DNA from: Apostichopus japonicus
Lineage: Eukaryota > Echinodermata > Holothuroidea > Aspidochirotida > Stichopodidae
Length of the DNA: 64,000 nucleotides
Assembly: GCF_037975245.1 (NCBI RefSeq)
Contig: NC_092578.1
Coordinates: 3,116,501 to 3,180,500, forward strand
Reading direction: 5' to 3'
The first letter of the stretch is position 1. The number at the start of each line of letters is the position of its first letter. This document shows positions 52,401 through 63,312 of this stretch, in pieces. Position numbers and translations under genes: made by a program. The notes under the pieces are model-generated. The model ran no database searches. It had not been told where the DNA came from and worked only from the letters and a program-made list of their open reading frames with translations.

Positions 52401-55400
52401 TCCTGACCACTTAGTGGTGTGAGTGTCGACTTCCGTGGTGGTGAAATGCCGACAGCTAATGAAGCGTCGCTTTTACTAAATGTGTGATCACTACTTGATG
52501 AATGTTGCTTAATCAATTGTGACTGCTTGATGCCAAATCCATTGTAGCTGTTTATGGGCATCAGTGATGATTTTCTTGTTGGTGACACAGCATTTGGCAC
52601 AGATGCAGCTTTTGTTGATAAAACATCAAAGGATTGGTCATTACTAATATGGTTTGATGGTGTTTTATCAGTGTTGTTCATGATGGGTAGAGGCTGTCCA
52701 TGCCGATGAGCTTGAGGAGCCTTTAAATCTAAATTCTCAGTTTCAGACGATTTCTGAGAGTAGTCGCCGTTTCTTCTCTGTGATGACTCATAACCTTCTC
52801 TGGAGAGCACGTCCTCAGTGTTAGGCGATGACGAGGACAAAAAGGTTGAATTTTCCTTTGCTTGTGAGTTGGATAGCAGTTGTTGTCTAGAAATCACAAA
52901 ATCATCCAAGTTCTTCTTTTGATTTATACTGCTTCCCAAGAAACCAGCTTTAGTAAAGAGAGATGAAGAAAAGGAATCTATCAGTCTTCTTTGGGGTTTT
53001 TCAGATGTTTCCTCTTTTGACTCTGCTATGGTTGCATCTGCTGAAGAAGGTTGGTTGTTAGGGACTGAATACAGGTCACTTGCACCATCAACCTTGTTGA
53101 CCTTGTCATCGCAACTTTTTTCAATGAATCCAGTTGGCCCGTCACCATCTTCTTGATCACTGGCCTTCTGAGTGTCATTTGCCTTCACCTTGGTTAAGTC
53201 ATAGGTGAGAGGCTGATTCTCTCTTTCCGAGTGGGATTGAGGTAGGCTAGATAGAGAAGCCTTTGATGTACCTTGCATTGATTCCATGCTTGTCTGAGTC
53301 TGTACCGAACATTTCTCGAAAACATTTTTGGACATCATCTTATCTACGTTATCCCTGCTATTGGCTTTCATCAATTCAAGATCACGGTTTAAACGATCTA
53401 ACTTTTCAACCAATTCTTCCGTGACATCAGGTTTTGGTTTGGTGTTTGAAAGAGTGCGAACGTCGCTTCCAGTGGTAGCTTTCATCTCATATTGTGACTC
53501 CGTGGTTTGAGTGGTAGAGTCACATTTGGTAGTGTTATTGGCCCCGCAGTAAATGTTTATCGTGATGGGCCCTGTTGAACGAGACAGTTGTTCTCCTTGC
53601 GGTGCTGTTTGCTCTGCAACTGGTGTCCCTTGTTCCTGTGACTGACCACCTTCCGTCGATAACAGTCCAGAAAAGCTACAGACTGAACGTACAAACGAAG
53701 AAGCCACCTCCAAACCTGTTTCCAGAGGAGCTTCCTCCATATCCTCGTGCTCACTAGACACTATGGTTATGTTACCGATGTTTGATCTGGCCAAGTGATC
53801 TTCCTTGCCTCTCTTTTGTTGAATGTCGCACGTCGATGGTTGAACATCATCGTTCTCTTCCCCTCGGTGCACAATCTTTTCTATCTCTATATTTTCTGTA
53901 GCTGGTGGATCTACATATTCTTCAGTTTGTGTAGTTGATGTGACCATTCCTTCTCTCTTTCTCTCTTCTTGGGAGAGAATAATTCCTTCTTCATTCCTTT
54001 GTTGACGCTCCTGATACTCGGCCTCAATTTCTTCCAATGACTTTACATCGGATAAGTTGGTTAAGCAAAGCCCTCTTCTGGTAATACCATACTTCTCTTT
54101 CCAGTATTTATAGACGCTACGTTTTGATGATGCGTATGGCAAGGGTTTCCTGGACGCTTCCTCCTTTGCCACACATTTCATGATGTAAGTTTGTTCATAA
54201 GGTGTGACGTCAGTACCCGGTGTGACACCGGGTAAGAGATATCTATCCTTGCGGTTTGGATTGGTATATATTTTGGAGCACTGTTTGAGGAAAAACTTGA
54301 AACCAAACCGTTCTCCATCTGAATTACAGATCACTGGTTTCCTGGTTGATAAACATTCCTCATCTTTCAGGTTGGTTGCCTTGCTCCTGGAGTTGCACTT
54401 CTGCATTTCCACAGAATCCTGCGATGTTGATGGGACATCTTTGTGACGTCGCCCTCTTAAATTAGAGCGAGGTCCTTGTTCTTTAATTGATGGTCTCTTT
54501 CGTTTTGGGGAACGAGATCTTCGATGAGTTGTTTGGTGATGCACATCGGTATTGTCCTGATCGCGATAACCAGAGATGTCTGCAAAACATAGAAAAATGA
54601 AAAATTAATTATGACGTTGACAACTTAGACTAAGTCTAATTAAACAAAGGAGAGAAGCAGAGTTATTTTGGCTCAGTGACAAAATGTAACCAATTAGGTT
54701 AATTTAAGGTTCAGTTGATTGGATATGCTGATTGGAGACAGGTAAGGTAGGAGTGAAGTGAATTCTAAAGAAGATATTCCTTTCCATGTTTACATAATGA
54801 CAAACAGCATTATCAAATATACAGCGTAACATACTAAGCTTCTACGCTGGTGTCATCAATGTTTCCTGGAGGGATGTGGATGGCGGGGGTCGTATGGTGC
54901 TGCCGGGGTGGGGGGGGGGGGTGGGGGTGTTATCTCAATTTTGATTTAAAATATATTTCCCTCCATATCCTTCGTAAGGTCAAATTTTATGTCAAATGGT
55001 ACAAAAAGGTATTAAAAGATATAAGGTATTAACTGGAATCAAAACCTTCGTGAACCGGGGTATTACAATACCATGACTAACCGGTTGTATGTTTCCAGTA
55101 ACACATTTATCATTTACACGACTGATTTAGTACTTGCTAACACAAACTAAAATAAAGCTGTATTCTGTGTCTGTTTGTACCTTATGTTGCTCTTGCGGTC
55201 CAATGTAATAGACCTAATTAAGTTTACCTTAACAAAACTTCCAAAACAAGACCAAAAACAAGGAAAAAAGAAAAAGAAACAAAGAAAATGTTTTAACTTA
55301 ACTCAAATACCATATTAGTCGCATGTTTACAAAAGACCCTAAATTCACCTGTTTGGTTATCAAGGTGACGGTTATGTTCTTGGGATGATTTAGATACCGC

Positions 55401-57644
55401 CCTCTGTCTGTGGCGCTTCTTCTGTTCATGGTGGATTCTTTTCGCCAGAAGGTGTTGTTCTTCAACAGCGCCATCTAATTCTCTCGCCTGCCTGTTGAGG
55501 GGAATACAAGAGGTAAGTCAATATGCCTACATGTTCATTCTTTTATTCCAGAATACTCCATTTGTTTCGCCATTTCGAAGATTACATTACAGGGTAGTAC
55601 AGGAGTAAATTTATCTGTAACTATCGAAAGAGTAATATATATTGTAAGCATGCATGCTGTTAAAATTACATTTTGAAGTTTCGTTCCATAAATGAAAAGT
55701 TCAAGGTCAAAACATTACAGCATAAGGCCGTTAACTTGAACAGTTTCCTTTCAAGTAGTGAGTAAAAATTGATTTATTTTATTTTAAAAGTTTTATAGAC
55801 ATGTATATGAGAAGTCCTCTGGGCAACGATACATTTCAATTCGAAAAGATTGAATTCATTAGTTACTCTTCATCTGCAACCAAAATGTACGGAGCCTGTC
55901 CTACTTTCATTTTTATCTAAAGGACTACTAGAAACGTTTAAGACAAAAAAAAAACGAACTCAAAAGCTCCTTCATGCTACTAAAGTGAAGAGTTAGTAAA
56001 TACAGTGAGTACACCTAGTGAATACACCTTAGTAAACACACCCTAATAAAAACACCCTAAGAACTGCAACTTTGTTAAGTACACCTTACTAAGTACACCC
56101 AATATGTACACCCTAGTGAATACACCTTAGTGAGCACACCCTAAGGAAAAACAACCTAGTAAACACAACATTATTAAGTACACCTTTTTAAGTACACCCA
56201 CGTCTGAAAACTCTAGTGAATACACCTTAGTGAGCACACCCTAATAAAAACACATTTGTAACTACACCTTCGTTAAAGTACACTTTAGTAAGTACACCCA
56301 AGTATGTACACCCTATAGTAAATACACCTAAGTGAGCACACCCTCATAAGAACACCCTACAGTAACTGAACTTTTGTTAAGTACACCTTACTAAGTACAC
56401 CCAAGTAGGTACACCCTAGTGAATACACCGCGTGAGCACACCCTCGTCAGAGCACCCTAGTAACTAAATCTTTGTTAAGTACACTTTACTAAGTACACCC
56501 AAGTCTGGAAACCCTAGTGAATACACCTTAGTGAGCACACCCTAATAAAAACACCCTAGTAATTACACCTTTGTTAAGAGCACCTTATTAACACCCAAGT
56601 ACAAGAACCCTAGTGACAACACATTAGGGAGCACACTCCACTAAAAATAACCTAGTAACTGCACCTTTGTTAAGTACACGCTACTGAGTACACCCAAGTC
56701 TGGAAACCCTAGTAACTACAGCTTTGTTAAGTACACTTTACTAGTAAGGATACCGCAGCAAGTACACCTCAGTAAGTAAACCCTACTAAATACAACCTAG
56801 TAAGTACAACCTAGTAAGAACCATTGACAGACCTAAATAGTCCTTAACAGTGGATAAACCTGGGTATTAAATTAACCTTACGAAGTACACCTTAGTATGT
56901 TCCCCAATAAACAAGCCAGTCATTTTGGGGTAGCTATAGGTAAGGGTTACTAATATTGGCACTAACGCCAGAACTTTCGAGATGGGTGTTAAGCCCCGTG
57001 TCCGGGGTAAATTATGGAGCCCGGGGAAACATGGATGAAAAAGAATGGATGCTCATTTTCATAATATACTTAATAATGGGAAATGAAGATTTCCAACAAG
57101 GGGGTGTTATTGTCCCCAGCCCAACCTGGCTATGAATACACAGCGTGCTATCATTCTTTATGTGCTGACCCAAGATGCAGCCCTCGGTTCAAAGTAGGCC
57201 TATCCTAACTGCAATAATATATATGTCAAATGTAATGACTTACTCTGAGACGGTATGTGGTTGTTCTTGGGTGTAACTTGGTGCAACACTTGGTGTCGGT
57301 GATGTAACAATAGTACCAGCACAGCATAACATCTGCTCCAACAGAGTTACATCTTCTCGCCTCTTCTCTCCTCCAGTGGCTCTCCCAGCCCATCTACGCC
57401 CTCTTCTCTGTTCTACTAGCTTCTTACCTTCTTGACTCTCGTCTGCCAGTCCTCTCACCTTCCGCCCTCTTCCTCCAACATCCTCTCGGTTCCTGCCGTG
57501 GTGTCTTCTCCTCGATCCGCTGTTCTTAGTAATGCGTTGTCTGGGAGATGAGTGACGCTTGATGGCTCCCTCGTCGGGGTGACTGGAAGCCAATTCGCTT
57601 GGTTTTTTGCATTCCAGATGCGATAATTTGCTTAAGTAAGACAT
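49320..57644 (-). CDS. Large repeat-rich, mostly disordered protein (1809 aa), unidentified
   Basis: Four coding exons on the minus strand join in frame: 57644-57244, 55491-55349, 54579-49853 and 49478-49320 (5430 nt). Exon A is basic (RRRHHGRNREDVGGRGRK) and could begin upstream at 57696 (acceptor TTTGCAG). Met57644 is chosen as the first ATG. Exon B is a charged helix (QARELDGAVEEQHLLAKRIH, then HEQKKRHRQR). Exon C starts with an RS/Lys-rich patch (RRSRSPKRKRPS, likely nuclear localisation), then a conserved-looking block (FGFKFFLKQCSKIYTNPNRK...YKYWKEKYGITRRGLCL, residues ~273-355). Three TQT motifs follow at about 398, 538 and 609-611, and a short coiled coil at ~565-600. Residues ~840-1390 are 47-aa repeats; ~1474 is a Lys-rich stretch; ~1660-1757 is an octapeptide array. 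The last exon ends ...FWDEDELGLDSIVELPKTRQ, RFWDSDYRC. I do not recognise the family. A scaffold or LC8-binding role is inference. Confidence 0.82.
49853..50145 (-). repeat. 24 bp coding repeat: YQVQNELP octapeptide, 13 units
   Basis: Thirteen in-frame octapeptides ([P/A]YQVQNEL with V to M/G/P and Y to H changes) run up to the exon C donor (GTAAGT just below 49853). The duplicated copy at 47.05 kb lacks the array, so it expanded after, or was lost since, the duplication. Confidence 0.9.
50950..52620 (-). repeat. 141 bp coding repeat: 47-aa unit, about 13 copies
   Basis: The unit is SKTESLLAVGILPPKRSSLT followed by PLNSHGGASVTNSPIMGSTS and ASPRETS. Spacing is exactly 141 bp in the centre (for example AAGATTCAG anchors at 51331 and 51472). 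Central units (about 51300-52300) are nearly identical, while outer units (SLAVGISPPRKSTLTPL; LLGIGLLPPRRLSHAPL; VLAVGVLSPTRSLHRPL) are diverged. Each unit offers R/K-x-S-S and S/T-P phosphorylation-type sites. The opposite strand stays open for 480 codons because the period is a multiple of three. Confidence 0.92.
55980..56910. repeat. ACACC/CTAGTAA minisatellite in intron 1 of the coding region of the minus-strand gene
   Basis: Short words such as AGTACACC[T/C]TA, GTGAATACACCTTAGTGAGC, ACACCCTAATAAAAACACCC, TAACTACACCTTTGTTAAGT and ACTAAGTACACCCAAGTCTG recur in the same order with a higher-order period of roughly 115-130 bp. There are about seven long units plus a degraded edge. It lies between coding exons A and B. 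Confidence 0.85.
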
Positions 57645-57734
57645 TTCACTTGTTAGATCGATATCCGTGTAGCTATAACTAACACAGCAAAGTTTACTGC
57701 AAACAAATAATACTAGGGTTTATCTGTGACGTAC

Positions 57735-57985
57735 TTTTGCGGACATGCAAACGAAGGCGCGTCGTTTACGCGTATAATATCAGTGCTGTTTACACATAGA
57801 GCAAAATATAGGATATGCTCTATGTGTTTATACGATACTGCGATTTGAAACAATGTACGTATATGTACGTGTAAAGACACGCATAGAGATGCGCGTCGTT
57901 TGCGCGATTGAAATAGCGTCACCGATATGTAGGTGTTTACGGAGATGCAATGAATGCGCGTCGTTTACGCCTTTGAGATAACACC
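57735..57985. repeat. Short GCGCGTCGTTTACGC motif repeated three times
   Basis: [G/T]GCGCGTCGTTT[A/G]CGC occurs at about 57755, 57891 and 57956 (spacing ~136 and ~65 bp), each preceded by a purine-rich GATGC/GAAGG stretch and followed within 20-30 bp by AATA/GATA. It lies just upstream of coding exon A, in a CpG-richer patch that extends to about 58250. Confidence 0.55.
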
Positions 57986-58617
57986 ATAAACCACACTGAG
58001 CCTATGCGCATTGGTACAACGTAGAATGATTGAATATGTATGCGCAGAAATAAGTTACTGTGCCTTTCATATATCGTGTCAAATAACGTACCTCTGTGTA
58101 GAAGTAGTTTTTCACGTGCGTGACGAAAAATGTGCGCGTCCGAGCAACCGGCCTCGAAACCTTTTGAGCCAAACATGATAACAGTCTTGTTCGGGGCATT
58201 TCCGTGCGTAGCTCTGGTTGTGAAGTCAGTGACCTATCTGAAGACAATGATGCACTTCGGCCTTCTATCGTTTGTACTGTTACGTAACATTAGACCTTTA
58301 ACACTTGCCCATAGGTGATTATAAACTTATATAAATTTTCATATAGGCATAATTATCAAAACATATTACGTTTTAGCTATCATGCAGGTTAAAGTAATGT
58401 CACTGGCGAAGATGCTTTTAATTAATACGCTGACGAGATTCTGAACGAATGCAATAACAATGCCTTTGGTGAATATCGGACCTAACCCTATACATTTTTG
58501 TTATGACCTCCACCAGCTAGCCTGAGAACTGCAGTTGCCATTGGTAGCGCAAGATGACGTCAGCGGGAAGGGAACGCGTAGGCCTACAAAGTTTAATATA
58601 GGATAGAGGATCTAGAT

Positions 58618-59271
58618 CAAGGGCGGCGGAACCGGGGGGGGCACAGGGGGCACGTGCCCCCCCCACTTTTCCTCAGGTTAAAAATGTGCCCTTTTTCTAC
58701 ATAAAAATTGAGGTGTCTCAAGTTAGCAAGAGGCCAGGGAACCAGAATGAACACTCGGGAAGGGCCGTTTCCGGCCATCTGAGGGGTTTGTAAAACCCAA
58801 AATTTTCTTGCACGCTCCGCGCCAACTGATGGTGGCGCTCCGCTCAGATAGTCTAACGTATACAACTTTGCAAATCCTGGCTACGCCACTGACTTTTTAA
58901 TGAATTTCTGTGGGTCAAACTCAAAGCTATTTCGAATGGAAAAAAATTGTTAAGATATTAACAAGAAATAAACTCAAATTCGGAAGATTCCTACATTAGC
59001 AACTTGCATGATTTCACCTCATTTTGTCTCAAAAGAAAACTTGTTCCTTGTTTCCTAATTTGCACATTGGATATTGCAGTGCTAGTGTGCATATTTTCCT
59101 TGAGGGGGGGGGGGGGGGCGTTGATGGAGTGATGTGTATACGCAAATAAGATAATACAATAAGAGTTATAAAGGGTACTAAATATAAGGCTGCATCAGTC
59201 CAATCGAATTTCTGCAAAGTGCCCTTTGATGTCGGTGCCCCCCCAGATTAAAAGTGCTTCCGCCGCCCTTG
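58618..59271. mobile_element. Non-autonomous hAT-like element, 654 bp, with perfect 8-bp target duplication
   Basis: Terminal inverted repeats CAAGGGCGGCGGAA are exact at both ends. The flanking octamer ATCTAGAT occurs at 58610-58617 and 59272-59279. The body shares CCAAAATTTTCTTG, GCTCCGCGCCAACTGATGG and CGCTCAGATAGTCTA with the element at 28539-28813. No transposase frame. The perfect TSD suggests a younger insertion than the 28.5 kb copy. Confidence 0.85.
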
Positions 59272-59676
59272 ATCTAGATGACGGTATATGGATATTTTAA
59301 ACATACAATCTAAGCAGAAACATGTTTCATCGCTGTCGATAAGCAGGAAGCATTTAAAAGAAACACTGAAATAAGTACCTATTTTCGCAGTTGATCACCA
59401 GACCTCTTGAACTACCGATTATTAATCAAAATATAAGATTGCAATTTGACCAAACAGAGGAAGGGCCTATCCTTAAAAATATATATATCTTTCAATACGT
59501 GACGGTCATATAACGAATTATAATTTGATTTGAATCTCAACCGCATTTCGTTGTCCAGACTATCTACGATCTTAGGTTTGAAAACGTGAAAAAAACAAAG
59601 TGAGAAGCCTTATACTGTTTTGACTTAGATGCTAAACACTAGGCTATATAGAAATAGGATGGTAGTAAAAACTTAC

Positions 59677-59757
59677 CTGATGCTCAGGGAGTATCCATGT
59701 TTTTATTCACGGCTCTCTCACTTTCAGCGGTTTTTCGCGACATTGCCTGTAAAATTT
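59677..59757 (-). other. Candidate non-coding first exon of the 49.3-57.6 kb gene
   Basis: On the minus strand CATCAG|GTAAGT at 59677 is a strong donor, and TTTGTTTGCAG at about 57697 is a matching acceptor just upstream of coding exon A. The exon would contain ATGTCGCGAAAAACC..., a short uORF of 19 codons ending in TGA before the donor. The next ATG after splicing is 57644, the start I used. The 5' boundary is not defined. Confidence 0.4.
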
Positions 59758-59759
59758 AA

Positions 59760-62690
59760 TGTCATTCTATAGGCTATACCGATATCGCGACTAGAGAAAA
59801 CAAAATGGAAGTGTTTCATTCATTTGATCCTATTCCACCTTAAAGAAGGTTCTCCAACAAAACGAGCAACCAAAGCGTTGCAAAATATGTCGCATATGAC
59901 TGCCATTTTGAGAGAGGTTTTCCAAGATACTTTTCAACCAAGTCAGCCAAGATGGAGCCTTGGCAAGAAAACCGCACAAGTTTCACAACATAGGAAGAGT
60001 ACGGGAATCATACAGTTATGGTCTTTTCCATGCAGACTACACGTATCAGTAGTATAACTAACATACAGTTGCATGCATAGTACCAACAGAATGGGCGGGA
60101 AAATTTCGAGTATACGGTATGAATGGACCAAGCAACAATAGCTCATTTATCTAAGGATGCCATTGTAATTCCTGAGTAAGAATTGAATATTAACTACAGA
60201 CTTACTCTGCTACGAAGCTACATCTCGTGCAAAAAAAAAAGGAAGGGGGAGGGGGAAGGGGAACCCAAAAAAAGCTGGTAGGAAATAAGACTTAAATGCT
60301 CAAACAAGAAGCGGGCTTACACTTCAAAACAGAAACCTACGAAAAGCAAAATAAAGCCGTTTCGAGAATGCTAAGACGGTACTTACCATCATGAGTGGTA
60401 TCAATGAGGAGGGGGAAGGTGGGGGTGGGGGGTGGGAGAGAAATAACTTACACTGCCCTGGCCTACAAGATTACTTAAAATTCTCTAAGCTGGAAAGATG
60501 GAGACTCATTGATACACGTGAGTTGACTATATGAAGCATCAGGGTGTCTACGCTTTCTTGAAAATATTATATTTCATGATATTTTTCCATGATTAAATTA
60601 AGAAATTCTAGGACCTTCTCTTATAGAAGCCTGGGATTGGGCAAAGTTTGGGGGAGAAAAAAAGGCCACTGGGATAGAAACAATTGAACAAAACCTTACT
60701 TTATCCAATGATTTTGTAACATGATTTTTCCCATCACATTTCCGACATTGGAAATTGTTTCTCAAATTTCCATGACTTTTCCAAGTAGGCTACTCCAGGA
60801 AGATCGAAAACACGGTAACATATCATGATTAAAACTTGACACAAAAGTAGACAGATTCCATTCAAGCATATAGTGAAAGAAAAATGATTATCTATAGTAA
60901 CCGCTCCAGTGCAATGCAGCATGTATTTTGTCTTGGAGAAACAGAACAATATAATCTATGGTGGTCCTGAAAGGACAAACAAAATGTATAGTTGTTGTGT
61001 TACAATAACACAACATCACAACACATTTGTATCCTTTTGTCCAGTTGCTGATTTTCAGTTGCTAACACACCTTCACAAATTCTCAAACTGTCAAATTGGT
61101 ATCTTACAGTTACCTTGACAACATGTCTAAACCATGATATTTGTCCACTTGACTATTTAATAATATCTTTAGTTGGTAGCGATCCCTGTACAGCCATTTT
61201 TTACCGGGAGCCCCTGTCAGAGGCCACAGTAACTTACTTAAAGTGTAACCAGGGAGTTGTGTAACCAAGGTTTGAGGTGATGCTGTGTTACAGGAAATTT
61301 TGATAACACTTCAAGAAGCATATTTGTTGACTGGTTACAATTGTTCGCTAGGTTGGCATCTTGACAATAACTTAGTGTTATATTGTCCAGATTTCGTGTT
61401 TTACTAAGGTAGTCTGCCTACAACTTGTTTGTCCCTTTCAGAACCACCGTAATAAACCTTTCACACGATAGATAATAAATAGATTTACTTGCCAGTCAAT
61501 ACCCATTATATCACATACTAACATTGTGACATGTTAATAATAAAGAAAGAAAAAACTCAAACAATATAAGATTAATATAGTCACTGTAATATATAGTTAT
61601 GTTATTGTCTATAAAATATTGGCAGTAATATGGATGCTTGACAATTACATTGTTTACTTTAATAACAATACTAATAATATTGATAATAATTGACTTTTAT
61701 AATAAGAATTCTATACTGACATATGACACCTGGCATCTCATGCTTTGCCTGTTTCAAAGGTTAGTGATTTATACTAAAATTTCAACATTCACTTTGAAAG
61801 CACAAATTTAAACTTCCTCCACAAACAAATTCAACCAATAAAGTTATAAGTCCTAGTGCTAAGAGAGAAAGAGGGAGAGAGAGGGGGGGGGGTAGGGGTA
61901 GGGGACAGGAACAGGCAAGCGAGGATGAATTTTACTAACTTAATTGAAATGTTTTGGGAATTACAATAGAGTACTTGAGGATGCAAAAGACCAAAGGTAT
62001 TTAAAATAGTACAAACATCTATCCCAAAAGTTGCATAGATTTGTTAATTGTCAATTAGATATAAGGCAATTAGAAATGTGCTTTTCTCCTGGAGAGTGGA
62101 GACCGTACAGGACCAGAAGAATCATGCAGTTAAAAGTTACTGAAAGATGGATAAAAAAGGTATATTTAGTATTGGTCAGTGTAAACGGTAGAAATATACA
62201 AGTATGAGAGGTTGGAAGAAAATTAAAACTAATGACTCCTTCGTACATTACTGAAATGAAAAGCAACTCCACAACTTGACCTGGCAAAAACTTAAACCAT
62301 AGCACCTTATACTATAATAGTCTCCACATCATCACTAGGAATATTAACAAATGAATAATGTGAACAGCTAACTATCCACATTACAGCAGATTACTCATAA
62401 CAAGTTTACTGCTAGTTCCTTAACTACATCAGCAGATGAAAGCAACCCTCCCCCCCGCCCTCTATTGCCCAGCCCCTCTATTATCCAAAACTGTTGAAAT
62501 ATAAAAAAGGAACAAATTAAGCAGTACATGCATGAGCCAATGGTGGAATCCACTATGGCAATCCGAAGTTAAACCCTCCTCCTACCAGACCCCCTTATCC
62601 ACCCCACACCCTTGTATCTCATTCAATAAATTCTTAACAATTATGTACAGAAATGTTTTTACTTAGGAATAGAAGAAAATCTACATACCT
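59760..62690. other. No gene seen; a possible short repeat at ~60540-60800
   Basis: Only short frames without splice or coding support. The segment from CAGGGTGTCTACGC (60540) to GTAGGCTACTCCAGG (60786) has imperfect inverted ends and internal TTCCATGA repeats (TTTTTCCATGATT, TTTCCATGACTTTTCC), which suggests a MITE of about 260 bp. G-rich runs lie at 60400-60440 and 61870-61905. Confidence 0.35.
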
Positions 62691-63312
62691 CACAAAAATA
62701 ACACAGGTATAATGGGAAGCATAGTTCAATAACACAGTTACATAACTAAACAGTCACAGGTATTAAGAGGAAGCATAGAACAATAGCACAGTTACATAAC
62801 TAAACAGTCACAGGTATTAAGAGGAAGCATAGTTCAATAACATAGTTCATTAACTAAACAGTCACATGCATGAGAAGGAATCATGTGATACAGTTACATA
62901 ACTACACAGGCACAGGTATGAAGAGGATGCATACTTCAATAACACAATTCAATAACTAAACAGTCACAGGTACTAAGAGGAAGCATAGTTTAATAGCACA
63001 GTTACATAACTAAACAGTCACAGGTACAAAGAGGAAGCATAGTTCAAAAACACATCTAATAACTAAACAGTCACATGTACTAAGAGGAAGCATAATTTAA
63101 TAGCATAGTCACATAACTAAACAGCCACAGGTATTAAGAGGAAGCATAGAACAAGAGCACAGTTACATAACTAAACAGTCATAGGAACTAAGAGAAGGCA
63201 CAGTGCAATAGCATAGTTACAAAACTTAGCCGTCACATGTATAAAGAGGAAGCATAGTTTAACAGCATAGTTACATAACTAAACAGATACAGGTATAAAG
63301 AGGAAGAGCAGT
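62690..63312. repeat. ~50-60 bp minisatellite, about 11 copies
   Basis: The unit AGTTACATAACTAAACAGTC, ACAGGTATTAAGAGGAAGCA, TAGTTCAATAACAC repeats with substitutions and small indels. The anchor TAACTAAACAG or a variant recurs at about 62744, 62803, 62850, 62905, 62955, 63008, 63060, 63114, 63167, 63222 and 63275. There are no unique spacers between the repeats. Flanks at 63313-64000 show nothing I can annotate. Confidence 0.9.

Noticed and set aside
50964-52406. A 480-codon open frame on the + strand with internal repeats
   Set aside because: It is exactly antisense to the 141-bp coding repeats of the minus-strand gene. A repeat period divisible by three keeps both strands open, and it has no start context or splice support.
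57713-58247. Overlapping minus-strand frames of 69-81 codons upstream of coding exon A
   Set aside because: No in-frame splice connection to exon A and no protein-like composition; better explained by the CpG-rich repeat patch.
62690-63312. Regularly spaced repeats resembling a CRISPR array
   Set aside because: The sequence between anchors is itself repeated and the genome is eukaryotic; it is a minisatellite.
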